Virus record (IMG/VR): IMGVR_UViG_3300035670_000040
Span: 62,001-126,000 of that record
DNA: 64,000 nt
Direction: 5' to 3' (one strand)
From: a virus
The notes below the pieces were generated by a model. The model worked only from the letters and a program-made list of their open reading frames with translations. It ran no database searches and was not told the DNA's origin. Shown here piece after piece: positions 52,609 to 60,928 of the stretch. Numbering within the stretch: position 1 is the stretch's first letter; the number at the start of each line of letters is the position of its first letter. Both the position numbers and the translations under genes were made by a program.

Positions 52609-55600
52609 TTATATATTTGTAGTGTGTGGAACCAATATACTAGCTTTTTGTATACCTTGGTTAATAACCTTTTGATTGTTAATAATCTGTTGAAGGGTTC
52701 CAGTAGTACCAAACTCTAATTCATTTCTTCCAGTTGTAATTGCATCTGAATAAAGCAATATCGTACCAGCAACATCTACCTTTGCATATATAGTACCGCT
52801 TAAGGTAACACCACTAACAACATCTCCGTATAGGAATCTATAGATTGTTCCGGTTAAAGTATCTCCTTCATTTGTATTATTGTTTCTGTCGTTTTCGGTT
52901 GGGAATAAAGTTAAAGAAGTTACACCACCAAGTATTAATTCGCTATTAATATTTGTTGCTCTTATCTTAACGTCATCAGAATAAGTTGTTCCGTTTTGAG
53001 CAATTATATTTCCATTAGAAACAAAAAGAATATCTTCACTTAAACCAGAACACTTTAATGTTAATAAAGTAGAGCCGTTGTATGTCAGTATACTTCCAGA
53101 AGTTGCATCTAATGTAACGTTTTTATTAATAGTTATCGAACCAAATGCTTTACCATAGAACGGAACGTAATCAATACCAGATGTTGTAGTGGTCCAGTAG
53201 TTTAAATAATTGTAAATTTTTTCCGATGTATTTAAATCTGTATAAGCCGCAACGGTTGCTGGATCAGATGTAACAAAGTTATCAGGTGTATAACTAGGAG
53301 CAATTTCTATTGTAGCACCTGTATTACCATCAACTACAAAGGAACCTTGAATAAACTGATAACCGTATCTTGATATTTTATATGTCCAAGTACCCGTAGC
53401 ATTAGAAGGTAACACAATTGTGCCATCAGTATTTTGATAATATTGTCTCGTTCCTGTATCATCATATATTGCTAAATATCCACCATTTAAAGTTACATTT
53501 AAAATAGTTGGAATAAAGTCAACAATCTCAGCATCCGATCCATTAGCTATTGTAGAATTAGTTTTTTTGACTGTAACAATTCCACTACCATCATTCTGAA
53601 CAGTATCCATTGTACAATCTGTATATTCTATGGTTGTATTAGAATTAGTATTATATGCAAGAGTTCCTTCCATATAGATTCCAGACAAGCTTACAGGAGT
53701 TGCTTGGAATACATTTCCGTATATATCAATTTCTCCAATTGTTGAACCGCTCGAAAGGTAAATGTTGCCAGTTGTTCTTAAACCAATAAAATTACTTCCA
53801 CTTGATAACAACGGAGTTTTAATAGTTAAAGTACTAGAAGCTTCCACATATGAGAGCGCTTCAGAAACAGAATTATCAATAACAATATTTTTAGAACCAA
53901 GGTCTAAAATATTTCCGTCCCTAGTATGCAAATCTACGTAAGTGGAAAGAGATGGATTTGTAACAGACCAGTAGTTAGAAACATCGTATAAATAATCTAA
54001 ATTATTAACTACAGAAATTGCAGACACTTGATTTTCGGTTAATGTTGTTAACGTATCTACGGTTTTGTATGTAAACGGATCAAAAATAAAACCATAATGC
54101 CTAGAACCTGGGTTAATCGGGTCGAAAGTTAGTCCGTCTAAATATATATTGGCTGTTATAGATGAAGTCTGACCAAATACAGTCATTGTTATATCTCCGT
54201 CATTTACTGGAGTTACTGTTAAATCAAATTTTTGCCATTGATCAGGAAGAGGGTCACAATTAAACTCTTGGGTGACAGCAGGGTTACCAAAATCATCAGT
54301 AAATGTGACATAAGGTAAATTTTGATCACCGTAAATAGAATCGTATTTTAAATATCCAATGTATCTTTGCGAAATATTGGCTTTTGCTGGAATTTTTTCA
54401 GAAATATAAAAAGATTGGTTCGCTATTCTTGAGTTGAATTGATACGAAGCTAATCCTCTATTTCTAACTGAATAATTTCCACTCAATGCAACCCAAGAAT
54501 TATTTCTGCTGTTAGATAGAGGATTTTCTTGCAGAGAATACGCGTTTAATACAAATTGTTTGCTCGTTTTTAATGTGCCTACTGTAATCAACGAAGGAGA
54601 TAAAACGGTTGTACAATTTATAAAATCCATTAACCCAGTGGAAGATTCTGATATAGCAACCAGAGGGCCATTTACTGATTCGAGGTATGTATTTCGTACT
54701 GTAACCTTATCAAAAATACCAGGTCCGAGTCTAAAATTACTGGCATTGCCGTTTATTCTAAAATAGGAATCTAGAATGTTAATTCTTGCTGCTTGGAGGG
54801 CATCACCAAAAAGACTATTAGTGGTGAATGTTCTAAGATTATTAATATTTAAATCGAAACAGCCTCTACTGTCAAAACCATAAGCTGTTCTATATATACA
54901 AGAATTAGATACATTTGCCGAAGAACCAGAACCCAACCCGACACCTCTCGCAACACCTTGAATACCATAAGAAGCTATGTTATTAATAGTTGTTGGAAAT
55001 GACACACCTCCTCCGAGCGAAAGTATTGTACCAAATACGTTGCGAGGGGAATAGAATGATACACTATCAATGAGCACTGACCGTCTTGCGTATGTTGCAG
55101 CGACATATATGATACCACCCCCACCATAAACACCATGAAAATTAGTAAAGCTGCAGTTTTTAAATTCATATAAAGAACTGTTACCGTTGGTATTTATAAA
55201 CACCCCATAACCATTAGAAGAACCGCCAGATATAGAATCAATGCCGGGTCTTATTGTTACGTTGCTAGAAAAATTACCGACATATACACCTGATGGAAAA
55301 TTTGCATTTAGTGTGTTGCTTATTGTCACAACATTGCCGTTTATATTTGTAATTGTTGCTAAGATATTAGGAGTAGCTGGTGCTGGTACATAAGGAGGTT
55401 CTAACACTACAATATCTCCAACTTCCCAGTTAGTACAATCTAATACCGAAAGCGTGTTAGTTCCAGTTGAATGTGGTCCGTCTAATTGCGTGTTTCTGGT
55501 TTTATGTTTGCCGCAGAATGTAACACTACTATACTCAACTCCATTATCAGGGCTTTGAGTAGATCTGACGCTAATACCAAACCTTGTTGCTATTGCAGCA

Positions 55601-56019
55601 ACTCCTTGTACTAATTCAGCAGTTACTCCATTAGCAGATATTGGATCCGAAGAAGTTCCCCAATCAAACCATGCTCCATCGCGGTTATTAATCGAAATAG
55701 TTCCGTTAGCAGTAAGAGATGTGGAAATAGTTCTGCTTGCTTTTAATTTTCCACCAGACAAGCATATTGCGTTTGATAATACTTGAACATCAGTCGATAT
55801 TGAGGTAGGAGCAATTGGAGAAACAGTACCATCACCAAAGACACCATTAACGTCATACTCTACAACTGTATCCGCGCCACGAATAATAATTTTATCGCCT
55901 CCACCAGATTGCGGTGGAGCACCTGCATCAGCAGTAGGAGTAAAGGTACCAGCAGCTGCTGTTAGCCAAGTTGTTGCTGAACTCCAAAGACCAGATTGTT
56001 TAGAAATATACGTTGCCAT
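52609..56019 (-). CDS. Giant beta-helix adhesin with G8-like start
   Basis: 1136 aa. The first 110 residues ('QSGLWSSATTWLTAAAGT', 'GGDKIIIRGADTVVEYD') resemble a G8 domain; residues about 110-480 are a right-handed parallel beta-helix ('VRPGIDSISGGSSNGYGVF' style with repeated short strands). About 480-700 is a carbohydrate-binding-like beta sandwich, and the C-terminal third returns to beta repeats, ending in a helical tail. Fits a receptor-binding or glycan-degrading tail protein. The first half has a clearly higher G+C than the rest of the window. No catalytic residues assigned. Confidence 0.65.
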   Translation of the reverse strand: MATYISKQSGLWSSATTWLTAAAGTFTPTADAGAPPQSGGGDKIIIRGADTVVEYDVNGVFGDGTVSPIAPTSISTDVQVLSNAICLSGGKLKASRTISTSLTANGTISINNRDGAWFDWGTSSDPISANGVTAELVQGVAAIATRFGISVRSTQSPDNGVEYSSVTFCGKHKTRNTQLDGPHSTGTNTLSVLDCTNWEVGDIVVLEPPYVPAPATPNILATITNINGNVVTISNTLNANFPSGVYVGNFSSNVTIRPGIDSISGGSSNGYGVFINTNGNSSLYEFKNCSFTNFHGVYGGGGIIYVAATYARRSVLIDSVSFYSPRNVFGTILSLGGGVSFPTTINNIASYGIQGVARGVGLGSGSSANVSNSCIYRTAYGFDSRGCFDLNINNLRTFTTNSLFGDALQAARINILDSYFRINGNASNFRLGPGIFDKVTVRNTYLESVNGPLVAISESSTGLMDFINCTTVLSPSLITVGTLKTSKQFVLNAYSLQENPLSNSRNNSWVALSGNYSVRNRGLASYQFNSRIANQSFYISEKIPAKANISQRYIGYLKYDSIYGDQNLPYVTFTDDFGNPAVTQEFNCDPLPDQWQKFDLTVTPVNDGDITMTVFGQTSSITANIYLDGLTFDPINPGSRHYGFIFDPFTYKTVDTLTTLTENQVSAISVVNNLDYLYDVSNYWSVTNPSLSTYVDLHTRDGNILDLGSKNIVIDNSVSEALSYVEASSTLTIKTPLLSSGSNFIGLRTTGNIYLSSGSTIGEIDIYGNVFQATPVSLSGIYMEGTLAYNTNSNTTIEYTDCTMDTVQNDGSGIVTVKKTNSTIANGSDAEIVDFIPTILNVTLNGGYLAIYDDTGTRQYYQNTDGTIVLPSNATGTWTYKISRYGYQFIQGSFVVDGNTGATIEIAPSYTPDNFVTSDPATVAAYTDLNTSEKIYNYLNYWTTTTSGIDYVPFYGKAFGSITINKNVTLDATSGSILTYNGSTLLTLKCSGLSEDILFVSNGNIIAQNGTTYSDDVKIRATNINSELILGGVTSLTLFPTENDRNNNTNEGDTLTGTIYRFLYGDVVSGVTLSGTIYAKVDVAGTILLYSDAITTGRNELEFGTTGTLQQIINNQKVINQGIQKASILVPHTTNI

Positions 56020-56020
56020 G

Positions 56021-57127
56021 TTATAAAATTATTGCTTTTGTTGCTATTAGATTACTTAGGGTTGGACTAGAGAAATTACCATAAAAAGAATCCTCGCTTC
56101 CGTTTGTTTCTATGTATCTATAATATGTTATGTCGGCTCCAGTAGTTGCGTATACATAAGTGTATACTTCTCCTCCAGCTATAGTTTCTAGTAAGGTTGG
56201 TGTTGTCTTATAACCTCTTACTAATGTCATCCAATCGATTAAAGTACCTTGAAAGTGTTTTGCAGATACTGTATCTGTAACAGTTAAATTATTATTTACA
56301 AAAATATTAGTAGCTGTCAAATTTACAGAATTTGCACTAATATAAGCATAAGCACTTTGCCAATTACCAGAAAGTTCTTTTATATCTGTACCTTGATAGT
56401 TCCAATTAGCAGAGTTTGAACTAACTGTTGTAAAAGTAGAATCCCATATACCTGTTAAAGATCTAACCTCTAAGTCTAAACCAGAACTATAAGCAGAATC
56501 CCAATTTGCGCTATTATTTTGTACTGTTGTATATGTTGATTCCCAATTACCTGTTAAACTTCTAACTTCTGTATCAGCACCAGAACTTCCACCAGCAGTT
56601 ATTTCAACTCCATTTGCGTATATTTTTCCACTGGAACTTAAATTATTTACATAGGTAAAGTCAGATGAATGAGAACTTAATCCAGTACCTAAAACAAATA
56701 CATTTGAATGGTTTACTAAATTTCCAGATCCAGCAGCAATAAAAGAATAATCTCCATTAGAATTTATTTTGTTTTCTAAACCAGAACCAATTATCGAGAA
56801 ATCTCCTGCAATATCATTATCTTCACCATTTATTACAGTAGATCCCCCACCAATAATATCATTATTATATCCTCCTAAAATAGTAGCAAAAATTTGTGAA
56901 ATGGTATTGTTACCGTATTGTGGTAAAACACCACTTAAACTTTCATTCAACAAAAAAGGTCTACTTCTATCATTAGAAAAAGATTCAATTGTATTATCAA
57001 TTGTCTTTATGAATAATTTACCATCAGCTGTATTAAGAGCTAATTCACCAGCACTTAAAGAACTAACAGAAGGTGTTATTCCCGATGAAGGATTTCTTTT
57101 ATGTAAAATAATGGAACTAGGAAGCAT
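56021..57127 (-). CDS. Tail fibre with Mtd-like N-terminal domain
   Basis: 368 aa. The N-terminus 'LHKRNPSSGITPSVSSLSAG' then 'ELALNTADGKLFIKT' is the attachment signature of phage fibres such as those with Mtd_N-type domains. Then come Asn/Gly/Ile repeats ('GGYNNDIIGGG'), similar to the repeat region of the 1793-aa fibre, and two copies of 'VRSLTGNWEST' style units (57 bases apart). One base before the next gene. A late box GATAAATA precedes it. Confidence 0.75.
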   Translation of the reverse strand: MLPSSIILHKRNPSSGITPSVSSLSAGELALNTADGKLFIKTIDNTIESFSNDRSRPFLLNESLSGVLPQYGNNTISQIFATILGGYNNDIIGGGSTVINGEDNDIAGDFSIIGSGLENKINSNGDYSFIAAGSGNLVNHSNVFVLGTGLSSHSSDFTYVNNLSSSGKIYANGVEITAGGSSGADTEVRSLTGNWESTYTTVQNNSANWDSAYSSGLDLEVRSLTGIWDSTFTTVSSNSANWNYQGTDIKELSGNWQSAYAYISANSVNLTATNIFVNNNLTVTDTVSAKHFQGTLIDWMTLVRGYKTTPTLLETIAGGEVYTYVYATTGADITYYRYIETNGSEDSFYGNFSSPTLSNLIATKAIIL

Positions 57128-57134
57128 CTGTTTT

Positions 57135-57142
57135 TATTTATC
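57135..57142 (-). promoter_or_regulatory. Late-type promoter box before fibre gene
   Basis: Minus strand reads GATAAATA, seven bases before the ATG at 57127. Same form as the boxes at 9701 and 42935. Confidence 0.5.
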
Positions 57143-57150
57143 TTTAAAAT

Positions 57151-57342
57151 TTAAATATGTTTACGAGATTTTATGTTTTTCTTTTTTAAACGTTTAATCA
57201 TAGATTTTTCTTTTAATTGAATTTGATCACAATCTGAAACATTTTCTTCCTCTTCTTCTTGTTTGTTTATTTCAGAAGATTTAAAATTAGTTTTTTTTAT
57301 AACTACATCAAAAATGTTTTTAATACTTTTCCACATATTCAT
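57151..57342 (-). CDS. Small basic protein, 63 aa
   Basis: Very rich in Lys, Arg, Asn and Glu, with a mid-protein run of Glu and a basic end ('MIKRLKKKNIKSRKHI'). Located between two fibre genes; begins about 30 bases after a transcription terminator. Might bind DNA or RNA, but nothing is diagnostic. Coding status less certain because of its length and composition. Confidence 0.4.
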   Translation of the reverse strand: MNMWKSIKNIFDVVIKKTNFKSSEINKQEEEEENVSDCDQIQLKEKSMIKRLKKKNIKSRKHI

Positions 57343-57370
57343 ATATTTAGCTTATTAAATTTTAGTTAAA

Positions 57371-57409
57371 AAAAACTCTAGAATGGAATTAGACCATTCT
57401 AGAGTTTTT
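57371..57409. terminator. Terminator after the fibre gene
   Basis: Perfect 16-bp stem (57371-57386 with 57394-57409) with a 7-base loop and A/T runs on both sides. It ends transcripts coming from the gene at 57439-58572 on the minus strand, and could work in both directions. Confidence 0.85.
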
Positions 57410-57438
57410 GTTTTAAGTTTTAATATTTAAAACTTTTT

Positions 57439-58572
57439 TTAGAACGATCCTCCATCAACAATGAAGTTTATAAGCTGAGATACTCCAGCAGTACCAGTAA
57501 TTGTACCAGAACCATTGGTTGTTATCGTACCATTATCAAAAGAAGATGTACCAGTAACAATTAAATTATTGTTAATAGTAGTAATTCCATCTACAGTTAG
57601 AGTTGAATCAAATTCAACTGCACCAGCAGCAGAAACGCTAGAAGCAAATGTTGCAGCATTAGTTACATATAAAGTTGATCCTAATGTAGCAGCACCATCA
57701 GCATCAAATGTTCCAGTGAAATCACCATTTACAGCATATATAGTTTGTGAAGCAGATATATTACCAGAAACAGTTAATTTTTCATTTGGATTTGCAACAT
57801 TGATACCAACATTACCACCATCTTTGATAATTAATGCTGTAGTAGAATCATCAAGAAAACTAGCAATATCATTAGCACCAGTTTGAGTAACTGATAAAGC
57901 TGGTCCAGAACCAGTATTTGTAACGCTAAATGCACTAGCAACAGTAACGGTTGTTTCAATGGTAGTGCTGCTACCATAAACAGTCAAATCACCTTGGACA
58001 GTTAAATCTCCACTAGCATCGATGTTAGCAAAACTTGCATTCTTAGAAGAATCAATTACAGTATCACTATTGATATTGTAAGAATTAGCAGAAACACCTT
58101 CGGTAACTGATAAACCTTTTTCTAAATTGACTTGTGATTTAAAAGTAGAAACATCAAAGAAAGTTTTAGAACCAGAAACATCTTGATTGCTTGTACGATC
58201 TACGAAGTCTTGAGATACTGTAGAACTTAAATCATCTACATATTGTTTGGTCGCAGCATCTGCGCTAAGAACAGGAACTGAAAGATTTCCTATTACATTA
58301 CCACCAGCATCAATCACTGAACCAGTTGAGAATGTGGTAGAAGATAGAGTGGTTAAACTAGAAAAAGTTTTATCACCTGCTATTGTTTGTGACAATGTTC
58401 TGCTTACAAAAGCACCATCTCCACCAATTTCTAATGTACCAGATGATGCTCCGTAATATAGAGTATTGTTTTTCTCACTGAAAGCCAACTCACCACCACT
58501 CAATGTTGGTATGTTGTTGTATGGACTATCAGGTAAACGACGTTTAATTAATATTGTATTTATTGTTGACAT
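57439..58572 (-). CDS. Tail fibre with Mtd-like N-terminus and shared modules
   Basis: 377 aa starting at the ATG at 58572 (an in-frame TTG at 58578 would add two residues). 'INTILIKRRLPDSPYNNIPT' and 'LSGGELAFSEKNNTLYYGAS' form an attachment domain like that of the 56021 gene. The rest is Ser/Thr/Ala beta repeats, including 'LTVSGNISASQTIYAVNG', shared with other fibres in the window. It ends in 'GTAGVSQLINFIVDGGSF'. Followed by a strong terminator. Probably a receptor-binding fibre. Confidence 0.75.
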   Translation of the reverse strand: MSTINTILIKRRLPDSPYNNIPTLSGGELAFSEKNNTLYYGASSGTLEIGGDGAFVSRTLSQTIAGDKTFSSLTTLSSTTFSTGSVIDAGGNVIGNLSVPVLSADAATKQYVDDLSSTVSQDFVDRTSNQDVSGSKTFFDVSTFKSQVNLEKGLSVTEGVSANSYNINSDTVIDSSKNASFANIDASGDLTVQGDLTVYGSSTTIETTVTVASAFSVTNTGSGPALSVTQTGANDIASFLDDSTTALIIKDGGNVGINVANPNEKLTVSGNISASQTIYAVNGDFTGTFDADGAATLGSTLYVTNAATFASSVSAAGAVEFDSTLTVDGITTINNNLIVTGTSSFDNGTITTNGSGTITGTAGVSQLINFIVDGGSF

Positions 58573-58581
58573 AGGCAATAA

Positions 58582-58589
58582 TACTTATT
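58582..58589 (-). promoter_or_regulatory. Late-type promoter box before fibre gene
   Basis: Minus strand reads AATAAGTA, nine bases before the ATG at 58572. Same A-to-G variant as the gp25 box. Confidence 0.35.
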
Positions 58590-58626
58590 CAATCAAATGG
58601 ACAATTTAAAAAAAAATGAATAGTTT

Positions 58627-58968
58627 TTAAAAAAAACCTGCATCAACAACACCATCTTGAATATACTCTGTTACTTCTTGCCAACCACCAGAAAAATTTT
58701 GTTGTATAGTATCCATTTCTTCTGCCGTTTCCATCCATTTTCCTGTCAAGGTTTGCATCAAGTTAACTTCTTCAACTTCTTCTGGATTAAGATAAAGAGC
58801 AGAATTTGCTATTACATTGTTTACTACAGTATCTATTTTAGTTTGATATAGCCCTATAGCAATATTTAAAAGATCATTGATTTCATCAAACTGGGGAGCT
58901 TTATCATTAACAACAACTGTTACATTGCATTCATCTTCTTCATTTATTATTACAGTTTTATAACTCAT
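58627..58968 (-). CDS. Unknown protein, 113 aa, next to portal
   Basis: Acidic and helical ('DEINDLLNIAIGLYQTKID'); ends in 'WMETAEEMDTIQQNFSGGWQ' and a hydrophobic tail. It directly follows gp20 with 24 bases between. A late-type box (58990-58997) precedes it. Its helical character recalls portal-adjacent T4 core proteins, but the C-terminal 'SGGWQEVTEYIQDG' also resembles a fibre-end motif seen in this window. Function unknown. Confidence 0.5.
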   Translation of the reverse strand: MSYKTVIINEEDECNVTVVVNDKAPQFDEINDLLNIAIGLYQTKIDTVVNNVIANSALYLNPEEVEEVNLMQTLTGKWMETAEEMDTIQQNFSGGWQEVTEYIQDGVVDAGFF

Positions 58969-58989
58969 TTTTTAATTAATTATTAGTTG

Positions 58990-58997
58990 TATTTATG
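58990..58997 (-). promoter_or_regulatory. Late-type promoter box
   Basis: Minus strand reads CATAAATA and overlaps the gp20 stop codon, 21 bases before the ATG at 58968. Confidence 0.4.
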
Positions 58998-60909
58998 CTG
59001 GTGGAGTTGTTTCTGATTGAGCAGAGGTTTCTGATTCCGTTCCTTCTGGTGTTGTTCCTTCAGGAGAATTAGCTGAACCAGCCACAGGTGTTTCAGAACC
59101 TCCACCAAATTCAGGAATTTCTGATCCAATAGATCCTCCACCACCTTCTCCACCCATTGGTGCTGCTTCACCAGCAGCACCAGCTTCTTGGGCAGCATTT
59201 TGGGTAGCTTCAATTTGTTCTCTCCAATTTGGACCAGCCGCTTGAATCTGTTGAAGTTCCCAAGTTAAAGCGGCATCTTTTCTTTTCCATTCCATGTTTT
59301 CACTTATTGAAGAATCTGACATTTCTAGATAGTGTCTTTGTGCAAATGTATTAGATATACCTTCATTTTGAGACATATCGCTAAAGTTTTTAAGTTTTAA
59401 TTCTAAAAGTTGTTGTTGTCTAATAGCAAAGAAATTAGAAGGAGGAACCATTTCAAGATTAAAATACGATTCTTGAAGTTTATATTCTTTCCATAAACCA
59501 GTTAATTTTAAATGAGTTATGAAAGAAGTTTTAATTCCGGATGAAAATTGATTTTGTAATCTGACTATGAATTTAGCAAATCTTAATTCTTCTTTTAAAA
59601 TTTCAGCACCATCCTTAAATGATTCTTGTGGATTTAAACGACTTGTTGGAACTTTTAAACTTTTATATAATTTTAATACAAAATAATTTAGATCATCTAA
59701 TTGACCTAAGTTTTGTCCACCTTGAAGAACTTGCACATCTGATCCTTGTTCTCCTGCCCTTTTTGCAAACCAGAAAGAATCAAGCATTGATTGTGGATCA
59801 TATATATTTCCAGCAGATCCTCCACCTGATGCACTATTTGCAGATTGACTATCATATGTCTTTTTAGACCAATATTTTTGCATCAATTGTTTTACATATG
59901 CTTCTGCTTTAGCTGGAGGCATGTTTCCCACATCTATAACAAATTTTAATCTTTCTGGTGCGCGAACCATTCTATAAATGATAATAGCATCCTCAAGAAG
60001 AGACAATAATTTATATGCTCTTCTACAATTTTCAATAAAAGGAAGCTTAATAGTAACATTATCATTCCATATACCCGAATCAATATAAGTTACTTGATTA
60101 CCCTCTAATGTAATCATTTGATGTTGAAGAGCATTCGCACTTCCTGTATTAGTAGGAAGATTGTTTGCATTCGGAGTAAAATTAGGATTTCTTGGATCTG
60201 CCTGATTTACAAAATTAATAGGTTTTTGAAATAAAAAATTTTGAATAATATTATTTTGAACATTGTCGTAAATGGGGTTTATAAGCTCACCAGGTATAGA
60301 AAGAACACCTATAACCCCTTTATCCTTTCTTTCTTCATGTACAATGTTTTCAAAGAAAAGTTCGCCCTCCGTCAAAAGTTTTCTACAATAACCCCATCCC
60401 TTTGAATCAAGATCAAAACATTGTACAAATTTATAAAATTCTTTTTGTATTTCTGATTTTGTTTCTTCTTCTATTTTTGTTATGTTAGTAAAAATTATTT
60501 TTATAACTTTTCCATTATCATCTTTTGTTATGAATTCGTCACAAATTTCATCCAAACAATCAGATACTTCTGCAAATGCTGCCATTCTTCGGTATTCGGA
60601 TAGCCTTCTTTGTTTATCAACATCTAAATTCGCATATATGTATTGATGATATCCTTTGTCAGAACCAAAAACATTTGCAGGGTTCATTTGATTAAATCCA
60701 TCCTGATTTAAGTATGGACCAACCAAAACGGATTGTTTCATAACGTTCATTTGGTATCTTTTAGATAACCTATCAAACAATTCATATTTTGGATTGTTTG
60801 TTTCTGTTTCCATAACATCATTTATAAAAGGAAGTTTTGAAACTAGTGAACTCATGAAAGATCTACCATTATCTTTTTGTATATTTGCTTGTGGTGTTAT
60901 TTCTGACAT
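58993..60909 (-). CDS. 20: Portal protein gp20
   Basis: 638 aa dodecameric portal through which DNA enters the head. Conserved T4-type segments: 'LLEDAIIIYRMVRAPERLKF', 'VIDVGNMPPAKAEAYVKQLM', 'MLDSFWFAKRAGEQGSDVQV' with 'LQGGQNLGQLDDLNYF', and 'KLYKSLKVPTSRL'. Somewhat longer than T4 gp20 (524 aa), with an extra Gly/Ala/Glu-rich C-terminal tail (about 580-638) of low complexity. A late box precedes it. Very confident. Confidence 0.95.
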   Translation of the reverse strand: MSEITPQANIQKDNGRSFMSSLVSKLPFINDVMETETNNPKYELFDRLSKRYQMNVMKQSVLVGPYLNQDGFNQMNPANVFGSDKGYHQYIYANLDVDKQRRLSEYRRMAAFAEVSDCLDEICDEFITKDDNGKVIKIIFTNITKIEEETKSEIQKEFYKFVQCFDLDSKGWGYCRKLLTEGELFFENIVHEERKDKGVIGVLSIPGELINPIYDNVQNNIIQNFLFQKPINFVNQADPRNPNFTPNANNLPTNTGSANALQHQMITLEGNQVTYIDSGIWNDNVTIKLPFIENCRRAYKLLSLLEDAIIIYRMVRAPERLKFVIDVGNMPPAKAEAYVKQLMQKYWSKKTYDSQSANSASGGGSAGNIYDPQSMLDSFWFAKRAGEQGSDVQVLQGGQNLGQLDDLNYFVLKLYKSLKVPTSRLNPQESFKDGAEILKEELRFAKFIVRLQNQFSSGIKTSFITHLKLTGLWKEYKLQESYFNLEMVPPSNFFAIRQQQLLELKLKNFSDMSQNEGISNTFAQRHYLEMSDSSISENMEWKRKDAALTWELQQIQAAGPNWREQIEATQNAAQEAGAAGEAAPMGGEGGGGSIGSEIPEFGGGSETPVAGSANSPEGTTPEGTESETSAQSETTPPA

Positions 60910-60920
60910 TTTGTTATTTT

Positions 60921-60928
60921 TATTTATT
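60921..60928 (-). promoter_or_regulatory. Late-type promoter box before gp20
   Basis: Minus strand reads AATAAATA, 11 bases before the gp20 ATG, overlapping the end of the preceding gene. Confidence 0.5.
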
